Source: Ectocarpus siliculosus
Taxonomy: Eukaryota; Sar; Phaeophyceae; Ectocarpales; Ectocarpaceae
Direction of reading: 5' to 3'
DNA length: 64,000 bases
Assembly (NCBI GenBank): GCA_000310025.1
Contig: FN649742.1
Coordinates: forward strand, 5,456,470-5,520,469
Both the position numbers and the translations under genes were made by a program. Under the pieces are notes generated by a model. The model ran no database searches. It was not told the DNA's origin and saw nothing but the letters and a program-made list of their open reading frames with translations. Within the stretch, counting starts at the first letter, position 1. The number at the start of each line of letters is the position of its first letter. Below are positions 36,901 to 48,500 of this stretch, piece after piece.

Positions 36901-39900
36901 CCAACCACAAGCGTTTCATATTTTTGGGTCGTGAAACCCGTAAACAAACGAAAACATGGTGCATGAGCAAGCGATCCTGTGTCGATTGGAGTCGGCAAAG
37001 AGCTGGGAGTATGAACGGACACCCAGCTGGCCAAGTACCCGCCAGTACAAGACGGCAGCCACCTGTGACTACAAGTACGGTATGGAGGACCGGTTCTTAA
37101 CGCTAGCCTCGTGCGCTCGTTTGAGTGTTTTCAACTCCTGACCGGCCGTCGAGTCGGGCCTCCGCACCATGATACTAGCGTCAAGAGGTCCCTTATCAAT
37201 TTGGGTAGATACTTTTATTCTTCTTTGTATCGCAACATCGAAATTCGGAAGTCAGTTTTGTGAGCAACCCCTATGTTGTACATTTTCACATGTATGTACC
37301 ACTCTGAAATGCCTCAAGTACCTCGGGTATACTACCGCAACAGCAGTTGTCACCTTTAACAGCCTTGAAATCCTCTATTGAACCTAACTCGGGGTGCACT
37401 GCAAGAACGCCTCTTACCGGTGGTCTTAACCATAGCCTTAGCGTTAGCCTTTCCCTTGGGAGACGCAGCTCTTTTAGGCGACACCGCGGCTTCTTCATGT
37501 CCCGCGCGGCGGCGGCGGCCGGCCCTGGTGCCGCCGCCACGGGCGTCCGTCGGTTGCCGCTCCTCTCCCTCACCAGCAGCCGTGTCGGTCCTCTTGCCCC
37601 CTCGCCCACGCCGCGACGATGCAGACGCCGATCTCCCTCCGCCTTCCTCCTCCTCCTCGGTCATGTCCGCGTCCCTCTTCCGCCTTGCCCTTACGGGCGC
37701 TGCTTGCTTCGCCACGCCGGCGACGGCATCCTCCGATCTGGTGCGGGTACGCCGCGTCGTTCGGCCTCCCCGCCGGCTAGGCCGGCCGGCCGCTAACCCC
37801 TCGTCGGCACTATCATCGTCAGCGTCCGAGGCATCCTGACCCTCGTCCTCTGCTTCCTCGGGGTCTGCTACCCCGCCCACGCTGCCGGCTCCACGACCGC
37901 CACCATCACGTCCGCTGCTGGCCCCGGCACTTCCGGCCCCCGACGCAGGGTGAGCTATCTCATCCGCCGCCCACTTCCGAAGCTCGTCGCGGAATCGGCC
38001 ACGCAAGACGTCGACCTTGCCCGCGTCGTCAAGGTCGAAGTGGCGCAGCATGTCGGCGAGCTCCGCCTTCCTCATCATGTAGACGGGACGGCCAAGCCAC
38101 GCCTGCTTGCGAGGGTTGCTGTCGGCCGCCTCCGCCTTGCGCTGCACCAGGGCGTCGATCAGATCGTGGGTGACCTCGTCGTCCTTCAAGCGGAGGGACG
38201 GCATATCCAGCTCGTGAAGCTTCTCGCGCATCTCTTCTAGGTTCATGGCCGACACTCGCGTCTGGTGGAACCAAACCTGATCGGGAGGGAAAGCAGGCGC
38301 TTGCGAAGGGTCGACTTGGCCGGCCCTTTTGCGCCGAAGGGGAGACAAAGATGGGGCTGCGGAGAGGTCCCTCCCCGCAGAACGCCCTCCACGACCGCGT
38401 CGGGGTTTCTCATCCGCCACATCTCCGCCGCTCTCACTTCCGTCCTTGTCCGTACCCACTGGGACCCTCACCCCCCCACCAGTTTTCCTGGGCGCGTGCC
38501 CTCCTCCCCCGGAGTGGCCGTCGAGAATAGCGTCGCGGAGGCATCGCTGCAGGTCGGCCTTGAGGTGTCCGGTAGCCTTGAGCCCCATGCGCTCTACATG
38601 GAGCTTGAGGGTCGCCACCTGCCGTGGTTTTTGTCGAGGTTCGAGACCGCATTTCGAATCAGCAATTGAAGACGACACGTCATTCTCTCCACCATATTCG
38701 ATCGATTTTAGCTTCGAAAGGACTACAAAAATGATATCATACGTAGAACAGACAGTTCGGGGCAACGGAGGCAGCCCTTCGGCACTCTAAATATCAAAGG
38801 GCTACTGTATACACAAACGGCAATTGTGAAGATAAATGCCAAAGCGGGAATGTTGGCCGGGAGGACGTCTTGAAGTCTTTTCGGTACGCGAACGCAGCAA
38901 TACATGACAACACTGGATGGCCAAGGCTGTGAGCCCCATGTGTGTGGTACATGAACCTTGCGGTAGAGCGATGCACGCCTTCGTTCGATGCTCGCCGCCG
39001 CTGCGCCTGCAGTAAGAGAAGGACGTCAGAGTCGCCCTTAGGGGGAGATCTCGAGTTTCGCCAAAAACTACCAGACTGAGTTGGGCACTTGGACTCGAAA
39101 CAAAACGAAACCAGCCCCGTCAATCAATCCTCACCTTCATGTCCGCCACGCGAACGCCATCCACTGATGCTTCGGGATGTTCATCCTCAGCGACGTGTCT
39201 CCTACCTCGTCTCCCTCCCTCCACGCCAGCAGCCCCAGCCTTCTCTTTCCCTCCTTCCTCCTTCATCGAGCGCCTCGCCTTGACCGCTTCTGCCCAGCAG
39301 CCAATCAGGTCGCTCTTCTTCCTCCCCTTGGGCTTCAGGCCAAACCTCGTCATCAAGCTCCGGAGCTCCGCCACCGTCATGCTAGGCTTGGGTCCTGCTT
39401 CAAACTTCACAGCGAGGGCCTCGGTCAGCACGGGGGCCTCCGCTTCTTCCGCGTCAGGCGGGGGCCCAGCAGACGACGCCCCCGCGGCAGTCGCTGGGGC
39501 GTCAGCCACCGGAGGGGAACCACTAGCGAGGGAGGGGGGCGCTTCGGCGGCTGCGTCGCTGGAGTTGGCCTCGTCATCCGAAGCGATCACGATGGGGCAG
39601 TCCTTCGTGTCTGCGCCTGCACCCTTCTTTCCGAGGGTCCTCACCGTTCTCCTCTTGATGCGCCGAGCTTCGCGCGCCGACGATTGCTCGGACGACTCCA
39701 GCCCCGAGCCCGGAGAGCTGGCGCTTGTCGCGAAGCCCTCTATGCTCGCCATCCCCGGGCTGCCTCCCGCGAGGTCTGCGCACAGACGCCTGGCCAGGCG
39801 CATGCGCAGCTCGGGCTGGTTCCCCGCGTAGGCCAGGCCTAACGCCACGAGCGCGTCCTTGAGATCGGTCACGCGCATAGTCATGAGCGGCTTCCCGGCG

Positions 39901-40550
39901 TAGCGGAGGCTAGCAAGGGCTTCGCCCTCGGTCCAGTCGTCCAGGTCTGCGGAGACCCTTCCTCCCGCGCTCTCGGTCTTGACCACAGCGCGGCCTCGAC
40001 TCGGCCCCTTCCCTCTTCCTTTCCCCTTAGCCTTTGGGACATCGTGCTCCTCGCCTTCTTCTTTCGCATCCTCGTCGTCTGCACCGGACCCGGCTTTCCC
40101 CTTCCCCTTCCTCTTGCCTCCAGCGCTGCCGGAGGCGGCGGCCGGAGCAGCCGCGGCAGGAGGCTGGCCTAGCGCCCTCAAAGCCGAGCGAGCGGCTTCT
40201 TGCAGCGTCTGCTTCGAGCCGCGCCCCCGCACGGGCGAACGGGAGGCAGCCGAAGCACCACGAACACCACCAGCATGGCCTCTTGTTGGCGTACCTTGGG
40301 AGCTGTTGGCATCATGCCGAGTTTCGTCCGGACTGGCTGTGGCTGCCCTGGCACCAGCATCGGGGGTGGGTGAAAGTGGTGCTGCTGCTTCTGCTGCGGC
40401 TGCGGCGGTGTGAGGTTCCTCCTCCTCCCCCCCCCCCCCGTTTCCCCCGCCTCCGAGACCCACTATTCCCATCACCGTGCCGAAGAAGCTGCTGCGTTTC
40501 TTGGGGCGTCTCGCCCGGCGTCGACCACGATCATCATCATTCTCACTCAT
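27938..40550 (-). CDS. Giant SAP-like/acidic/RanBP2-zinc-finger FG nucleoporin (Nup153/Nup1-like)
   Basis: Predicted exons: A 40550-39135, B 38618-37418, C 36591 to about 35030, D 34534-33697, E 32918-31080, F 30809-30615, G about 29797-27938 (an alternative acceptor gives 29770). Phases agree at A-B, B-C, D-E, E-F and F-G; total is about 2,950 residues. A begins MSENDDDRGRRRARRPKKR then SSFFGTVMGIVGL, a basic stretch plus short hydrophobic segment, and has SAP-like helices (MTVAELRSLMTRFGLKPKGR). B has more SAP-like helices (LKLHVERMGLKATGHLKADL). C and D are acidic and Ala/Gly-rich. G carries two W-x-C-x2-C-x3-N-x6-C-x2-C zinc fingers (GEWKCGACLVRNPPDATKC; plus coordinates about 29192-29272 and 28840-28915) and eight or more FxFG repeats, ending FTFGQNPAPPK. 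Zinc fingers of this type bind Ran in Nup153, and FxFG repeats bind import receptors. E and F lack usable starts at their acceptors, so they must be internal. The C-D join is the weakest; if it fails, this is two genes. Confidence 0.65.
28100..28210 (-). repeat. Duplicated FSFG module in exon G
   Basis: The peptide block FSFGSGSLPAPAGNSDS occurs twice in succession in the nucleoporin C-terminus, with nearly identical codons. It shows expansion of the FG region by tandem duplication. Confidence 0.8.
34119..34218. other. Assembly gap (100 N) inside exon D
   Basis: One hundred N in an acidic, CTCCTC-rich exon of the nucleoporin gene. The open frame before the gap and the open frame after it are not in register across exactly 100 bases, so the true length is different from 100. 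Confidence 0.95.
34319..34436 (-). repeat. Asp-Ala/Asp-Gly coding hexanucleotide repeat
   Basis: gcatct/gccatc units on the plus strand encode long DADADA and DGDGDG runs in exon D of the nucleoporin gene on the minus strand. Length polymorphism is likely. Confidence 0.8.
35251..35349 (-). repeat. 12-bp coding repeat (Val-Glu-Gly-Ala)
   Basis: A ctcaacggctcc unit, about eight copies, encodes repeated VEGA/VEEA in the acidic exon C of the nucleoporin gene. Confidence 0.85.
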
Positions 40551-42223
40551 CCTGCTGACGAGAACCAAGCACGCAGAAAGCGGGTCAAGAGGCATGAGGT
40601 GGTAGGGGCAGATATGTGATGGTCGTGAGCTCACGTTGACGACCATCCATACATTTGCAGCCGCCATCCAGGACACGATGGGTGATGAACGACACGGATT
40701 CGTGCTGAGTGTGCTTTGCGGAGTGGTCTACATGGGGGTCGTTCTGCCCGGAACAGCAAGTCAGCAGTTTTCTGGATCAAACTGCTGGTCCAACTTCGCG
40801 AAACAGAGGCCCTGAGTTACGCCAAGTGTTCGAGTGAGATGCGATGGACGCGTTGATTGGAACAACACGTGCATCATGCTTTGCTGATTTAGGACAGGTA
40901 GGAGGAAGGAAGTGTAGACACTTGGCCCGCGCTATGTACTTTGGAGCACAAGGAAAGTACTGCTGCTGGAAGGGGGCGCTCATATTTTGAAAAAGTCGTC
41001 GTCAAAGGGGCTGACAACAGCACGTATTCGTCAAGAAGCAATATCTCGATGGACTCTGTGGAAAACCAAAACATGGGTCTGCTGCTCGAAGAACTCTTCG
41101 ATTGCTTGTTCCATGAGACACCGCCAGTGACGCTCTGCACTTGCCCATGTTAGCGTACTCTCTACCCCCGCCCCGTTATTTCGCGCGTGCTGCCTCCTCG
41201 AGGCGTCTTCGGTGTGCATGGAGGAGAGCGACAGCGAGAAGCGATAGAAGTAGAGGCTAACGGCCCCCTGTGGTAAAGCTGAGCAGTTCACAAACGGCAG
41301 CCACACCCCTTGAGTACAAGAGAACCAGCACACTCACTTGAGGTCGTACCAATAGCAAGAGCAGGGACGCGTCGCCACCAATAAAAGGTGTGGTGTGCCG
41401 CACAGCGCAGGCCCTCCGCAGCAATAGGACAGGGGGGGTACGTGATATCGAGACAAAATACGGGGTATGTGAGATGGTTCGGCGGCGGTACAGCATGAAA
41501 ATGAAGTAGTGTTCTCAGTGCAAAAGATCAAATGCACCTCCGCGTATGCTTGGTAGCAACAGGCTTGGTGCCAGCACACGGATTTCTCTCTTACAGGCCC
41601 TTTCATCATCGTCGAACCCCATTCAACACCGCCAGACCCATCATGTCTGCAGCTGGACACGGTGAGAAAGCACACATGTTTGTCGAAAAATTTGAATTTC
41701 ACGCCTGCTGAATTCCTTACGATGCAGTCCCAGGATGATGCCCACGCCGACATAAATAACGCCGGGAATCTAAGTGATGGGATGTTTGTAATCGATCTTT
41801 GATGGTAAGTAGGCGTAAATGCGCACCTTTCGCGCTATTGAGATACGGCGGTGTCCATTATATTGTCTCGGAAAGGGGGGTGGTATATTACATCACACGC
41901 CTTCGCTCATCGCCCCCCCCCCCCCCCCTCGCTCCGTCCCTGGCATTGTATGCTAGCGAAGCGAGGACTATGGTCTTCATTGTGTACCGTGATGCATTAT
42001 GCTTCCAATAACGTGTGTGTGCAACAAAACAATTCGATCCAATAGCTGTCCTCTTTGTTTATTTTAACAAAACGGGGTGGGTTGCTCACGTCAAAAGGAC
42101 GTCGTGAGCAAATACATAAAACGTCCGTCGCATTGCTTACCAGCCCCCGCCGTTAACTAGTTAATTGTGCGAGATCACAAACACTTTGCTTCCTTTGCCT
42201 GTTTTTTTATCCAAGGCACGGAC
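40551..42223. other. Divergent intergenic region
   Basis: It lies between the start of the nucleoporin gene (minus) and the start of the HDDC2-like gene (plus). It holds a poly-C run at about 41902-41919. Open frames on either strand (for example 41753-41334 minus) show no recognisable motif. Promoters of both genes should lie here but no element was identified. Confidence 0.4.
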
Positions 42224-45200
42224 ATGAACGTGCTTCCGGCCAGCGCGTTGTCGTTCATGAGAGTGGTGGGCAAGCTGAAGGAGCTCAAGAGGACCGGCTG
42301 GGTTCATCGAGGAGTCGCTAAACCAGAGTGAGCCCGCATAGACTGTTGTAATGCACTGCTGCATCGATAGTGGCGGCGTTCAATCCATACGGTTCGCAAA
42401 GCTATGCGTCGTGCCTACGGGCACGAACGGCGTAAAATGCGAAAAGTGCAGGTACATTACACAGACATCCACAACTTATAGGGAGCGGTGTAGCGCATGT
42501 AAGGCGCAGGTACGCAAGGCGCAGAGTGTCATCACGGCGTCTCCACCTTAGTTCGTGCACGATGCCTACTAGTGCAACAGGTCCCCAATACTGAAACGCA
42601 TAGTTGTCGATCAGTAGGCTTCACAGGTGTGCTGGGCTCTTCGTTCGGTACATCCAGTATACCAGCCTACACATCCACGACTAGCATGAGCACAGTTGAG
42701 GAACATGTGCACGTTGGTGAATCGCTACTGTACTGGAGAAGATGTAGCGACCATGTCATCCACTGCTTTCAGCTGATCTCTTCCGCCGCCCAAAACACAT
42801 TCGACTGCAAATCAGGTCGGTGTCCGATCACATGTATCGCATGGCAATGTGCTCCTTCCTCATCACGGACCCGACATTGGATCGGTAAGTCCTGGTTCGT
42901 GACTGGTCCCTTGTACCCAACACGACAGTTTTGTATTCTGCACAGCAGTCGGTACTTCGTCTCTTGTAGGAATCAGGTGTTGTTCTTGCAGACCATGGTA
43001 GTACTCTCGTCAGCGAGGTATCTACAGCGGCGCCGTCCTCTGCATAGATTGGTTGGCCTAGGGGCGAGCGCGACACGTTTGCCACGTTGATACACGTACG
43101 CACAAGAAGGCTCGAGAGGTCGCCAGAACGGGTTCTACGTGACGTTGCCAGCATATTAACAGGGAGTGCCCGTATGAACGCGTGCGTCCGGCCCTGCGTC
43201 ATTGTTCTCGAGACCAGCAGATGGTCGTTTGTCTCATCATCGTCCTTCTCCGTCTTGTTTTCGTGGGGTAACTTTAACGAATAGATCGCGCATTATGAAA
43301 CTGGCGATGGTACACGATCTCGCCGAAGCCCTGGCGGGAGACATCGCGCCCTTCCAGAAGGTCTCTAAGGAGGACAAGCGTCGCCTGGAGGAGGAAGGGC
43401 TAGACAAGATATGCGCAACCATTGGCAGCGATCCCATCGGTGCGCGGCTGGTTTAGGGCCTATGGCGTGTCGCGTCATCTAACTAGAGTGTGTATGATGT
43501 TGTGCCGACTATCGAGAGCCAAGTGTGGAACATGTGGCTAACGTTAGCGTGAGGTCTCTTTGGGGGTATTAAGCTAGATCGGTGGAAACGGGCGTGGTTT
43601 TTTTCGCATTGTATTGAAAAGCTTGCTCTTCAAGAGAGAAAGGGCAACACCGACCCGTGCCGCAGCTGCTGGCGAAGCCTAAGACCATGTCGGGGGCAAA
43701 TCTTCGCTGACTTTTGATGTTTGGTGTCGTCTGTTGCTTCCTCGTGCCCACAGCTCTAGAGATCAAAAAGCTGTGGTATGAGTACGAAGACTGCACGTCC
43801 GAGGAGGCGAGGGTGGTCAAGGACTTGGATAAGCTGGAGATGATTGTCCAGGCAGACGATTACGAGAAAGGTGAGTCGCCGTGTTGCAGTTCTCGCCGCT
43901 CGATAAGCAGCGACCAAAAATTGCCTTCTATCCTTTTTTTTTGTGACCTCGGTTCGACTCAGACTCCTCGGTCCTCGTTGAGGTCAGCAGTCTTAAAATC
44001 ATGTAGTTGTTTTACCGTGATCGCCTTCACTGACGTACGACGGTTCCTTGGCGGTACCTCCATTTCACAGGTGTCGGGACTACTCCACACTCTTACCGCG
44101 CCCCCTCTCCCCCCTACACGCCGTTTGTAGTAGCACGCCTGTGGCCTTGAAGAAACCCCCAAAGTCTTTGTGGGAAGCCACTGCAGTCGCATTGACCTGT
44201 AGAGAACCCCCGAGACTACCAGTACATACTGGCGTTTGTGGCTTTCGCGCATTCAAACCTTTCAGTTGCTGTCGGTACCGCCTAAGCATGCGAATGCAAA
44301 GGTGTGGAAGTACCTGGCACTAACGTCGCGGTGTTTGCGGGGAGAGGAGGGTGCTTCCCTCCGTAAGGACACATGTTTTGTTTTCGCGGAGGGTGTTGAA
44401 ACACAAAATGCAATTGCTTCAATATTAGCGTAAAGTGTTGTGGGCAGGCCTTCCGTATTTTACTCGAATATTTGCAAGCGCGGCTGTGCTGCTTTCAGTC
44501 TGGTTTTACGCACCCCTCGAACTATATACCGGTATGAGTGTACGAAAAAACGAGGATTCTGTCATACCATGCTTGATGGAAAATGGCATGGCCCTATTGG
44601 TGCTCACACAAGCGCCGTCCCTATCTCGGCAGTCGTCCTACAACTAGACGAACGTCATGCCTCCCTACTGTATCGTTGCCGATCGTGCAGGTCAAGGACT
44701 CGACCTGGGCGAGTTTTTCGAGAGCACCGAAGGGTGCTTCACCACCCCCCAGGTGAACACACACGCGAATCCTCTCCTCTCCGCTTCTCTTCGACGCGCT
44801 CAGTCGCTGCGCTGCTTGTCGACATAATGCTTCAGACGAGCACATTTTCCAACAGGGGCGTAGTTGTACACGATACGCGTAATACTTGATTCGTTCAACG
44901 ACAAAGGCGTCCTCGTTCCAGCAAGTGGTTGCATTTGGCAGAGGTGCTGCATGTGAGTGTTTGTCATGAGGATGATCGACTCGGTTCGATGAGACCGAAG
45001 CGTGGCGTTCGATTCACCTGCTTGGCTTGTCCGAACCTCCTCAACCTTGTCGTCGCTCAGCGCATAGTTCTACACGGAAGGCTAGCCATCTGCACATACA
45101 GCAGTTCGAGCTCTGTTGTTCCGTGGTATGAGAGTTGCTTGATCATCGACGTTATGGTACGTATGCTTGGTGCTGGTATGCGATTCCTCTTAACAAGCAG

Positions 45201-45371
45201 GTGCAGTCGTGGGACAAGGAACTGAGGGAGCAACGGGCTGCCCGTCGACAAGAAGCAAAACCATCCAATCAGCCACCAGCAACGACGTCAGATTCGTGCA
45301 CGAAAACCTCGGTCGAGAAGGGGGCAGCAAGAGGGGATACCGGCACCTGCGACCCTAGCCCAGACCCTTGA
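42224..45371 (+). CDS. HDDC2: HDDC2-like HD-domain 5'-deoxynucleotidase
   Basis: Six exons, all in phase: 42224-42327, 42816-42884, 43285-43439, 43754-43870, 44691-44752, 45201-45371, giving 225 residues. The start [20 protein letters not shown] matches the family start, followed by RTGWVHRGV. The metal site is visible: His in SVSDHMYRM, His-Asp in [12 protein letters not shown] with the Glu and Asp that follow, and Asp in VKDLDKLEM. This set is that of YfbR/HDDC2 enzymes, which remove phosphate from deoxynucleoside 5'-monophosphates. The C-terminus (from about residue 170) is a hydrophilic extension beyond the catalytic domain. No clear targeting peptide is present, suggesting a cytosolic enzyme, unless an upstream exon exists. 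Its end lies only 217 bases from the convergent RING gene. Confidence 0.88.
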
Positions 45372-45588
45372 ATAGTGCAAGGGAAGGCATATGGGTAGAG
45401 CGATGCGAGATTAATCGCTGGGCGTCCCGCACACGCGACACAGGGGATAGGGGATGTTTTTCGGTTGTACTTGACGTAAGCGAAAGAACGAGTTCGTCTC
45501 GGAAGGCAGTCCAGTAGCACTAAGCGTTTTCAAGCCAGAAAGCCCTCCCGACAAATGCAACACGGCTGAGTCTACAAACAATGGGCCA

Positions 45589-48500
45589 TCACACACCATC
45601 AACGCTGTCGAGGATCACGGAGCCTTGTCCCGATAACGCAGCGCCTATTTCCTTCAAGGTTTGCACAAGCTGGCGACGGAAGGCAAACTTCATCACCACA
45701 CTCGCCAACGCACGGTTCGGCGCCATCCCGACGCAAGCCACTCTGTCCGTAGCCCCGCGACCTTGCTGCCCACACAGATAACACTCCGGCTCCGCATGCG
45801 TGACCGAGCCTGGGCTCTCGCCGCTACCCCCAGGCACCCTTCCAGTACCGTCCTCAGCTGACATGCCTCCATCGCCGCCCGCACAACAACCCGCGCACAA
45901 GGTGTGCCCGCAAGGTGCCATGGTGTGAGGGTCCTTGAAGAGCTTGGCGCACCTCTGGCAAGTCAGCACTAGCTCCCCGGCCTCCTCCGCCCCGCACAGT
46001 TCGTCCACGGTACGGCACAGCCTGTCTCTCAACGACGCCGAGTCCAGGTTCTGCTGGGACAAAATAATCTCCCGTTTGATGTCGCGGTCGTGACGCTCGT
46101 CCTCTTCCACTCGCTGCCTCTCGCTCTCTTCCTCTTGCTTTTCGATGGTTGCACGTAGGCCAATGTTCTCCTCAGCGAAGGAGTCAGCTCTTCGAGCGGG
46201 GTGTCGGGTGGGGTGAGATTGCGACAAGGACAAGCAATGGACTGGAGGTTAGAATTCGAGCACCAGGCGTAGTCGAAGGAGCCTACTACTGCTGTACTAG
46301 GGTTCATACGGCGCTTGCCGGGTGTTGGATGTGCGGGCAGCTACAGTGTTTCGCTTGGACAAGTGCTTGCTCGACACGCTCGTTTCCTTCATTCGCGTGT
46401 CTTTGAACGACGGTAAAGATATGCCAGGAGTTGCATATTTCGTGTTTCTCACGAATTTTTCGCATGTGCCTTGTCAATGCCCTGGAGCATATAGTACGCC
46501 GTGCTTTCGTATCACCACCACCCCTTCCTACTGCCGCTACATACTCCAACGTCGCACCTCGATGCCATAAAAAGGTGAACCAAGACTTCTAGCTCCCATT
46601 TATCGGTTTATTCCAAGAAACGAGGGCTGGCACTCTTCTGTTGTCTATGGGCAAACATTGACGACACAACACAAAACAGAAGTCACGCACTTTTTCTGCA
46701 TCTCCTTGAACGCCCGCTCTCTCTCCTCGCCCTCACGACGATGCGCCTCTAACAAATTCTTCATTGCGTCGCCAGAGTCTGATTTCTCCGATGCCAGCTG
46801 CGCAATGATCTTCTTCAGGGATGCGATTTCAGCCTCCTGCTCCTCCCCCAATTTCCCTGTCGTCACTTCTTTACCGTCAACCCCACCCACAGCCCTTCCA
46901 ACGTCAACGGGTGAGGACAAGGCCAAGGAAGGTGTCAAGCCCACCAAGGCGCTGCTTTTTTCGCTTTCGATCTGCATCCGCGTAAGCTGGTAAACGGGGG
47001 TGAAAGGGTTGAACGGAAATTCACCGGAGGGAATACACGGTGTAAACGAAATGTTGAATATATTGCAGTAGTGTACATTAAACGTCGAAGGCGTTTTATC
47101 GGCGATCCTCGGTGATGACCCCCGTCCACCTCCCGCCATATTCGTCTTACAAGTGGCACGCCAGATTCCAGACGTGCCTATACTAATGCACCGAATTTGC
47201 CAGCCGTCGCTTCTATTGCGACGCCACCGCTCTGCTACAATATAAGTGATAGCCTTGCCTTGCGAGCCGTTGTTGTCGTAACGTCACATGTAGTAACGGT
47301 TCCGGTCTCAGCTTAGTACCTTCTAACATCCGTACCGATCCAACCGAACCGACGCGGACGCATTCCGTCGTGTCAGAGGCTACATACCCTAACAGAACAC
47401 CCACGAACAGCCAAAGAGAAAATGGGGAAACTTTTGCTACCAGTTCATCGTCCTCAAACCTCATGCCAACCTTGCACAATGAGACGACTCGAGAGCTACT
47501 AGTTACAGTACACGCGTTCCACCAACTGTACTACTCACGTGGTGAGGAGACTACCACCCACAACGCGTACTCACCTCCTGCGCTATCATTTTGGCGTCTG
47601 TTCTGCACTGCTCTACTTCTGCTTGGAGAAGCGTGGCCATCGTGGAAGCTTCTTGGTACATCCCCTCGAACGTCGACGCCTTCAAGCTTTCCCGCTGGAA
47701 GCATCGTCCAGCGTCGTATCGTGCGGAGGGAGGAACGTTGTAGGTATTGGAAATCTACGTGCTTGCAAAACGGGGGCTTCAACACTAGACGACCGACGTG
47801 TCCTACAACGTATTCCGTCCTAACAATGTCACTTCTCTGTTCACTTGATCTCCTGCTCGGCAGTACTATGGCATCGGGACCATACATATTCTGGCCGGTA
47901 ATCGACTGGGTCTTGTTTACCATTAGCACGGTACTATTTATCATGGCACAAATGTAAGCTCACCTGGCACGCCTTTGCGGTCTCATTAAGGTCGAACTCA
48001 AGCAGGTCTATCCGCTGTTGGGCCTCGCTCTTAGCCTTATCGCTGTCGCTGACCCTGCGACGAGTCCCAAATTAGTCCAATTAAGTTTCGCTCACAAGTA
48101 AAAAAATACTCTAACAACGTACATATCTTCTGCTGCCGCAACGTATGGCCTGCAATGCAGGCAGCTCCACCCCCTCGTGGGCATGCATGCGCCGGCGGTG
48201 TCCTGCAAGGATTGGTGGCGATACGCCATACTGGAAGGAAAGATTGTCAGCTTTGCCCTACATAGCCTCAACAGAGGCTGTCCACTCTCATACGTTCGAC
48301 CGGAGGGAGATACAGAGAGAGAGGGTATGCTTACCTGAGCCTGCTCTCTCTGCGTTCCTCCTTGAGCCTTTGCCGCATCGTCTCCGTGTCGGATCTCGTC
48401 TGCGTTAGCTCTAGCTGTAGCGCCTTGAGGGGTGCAATCTGGAGTTTCACTTCGTCCGACAGGAGAGCCACGCTGACCAGACGGATCCACCCACCGACGA

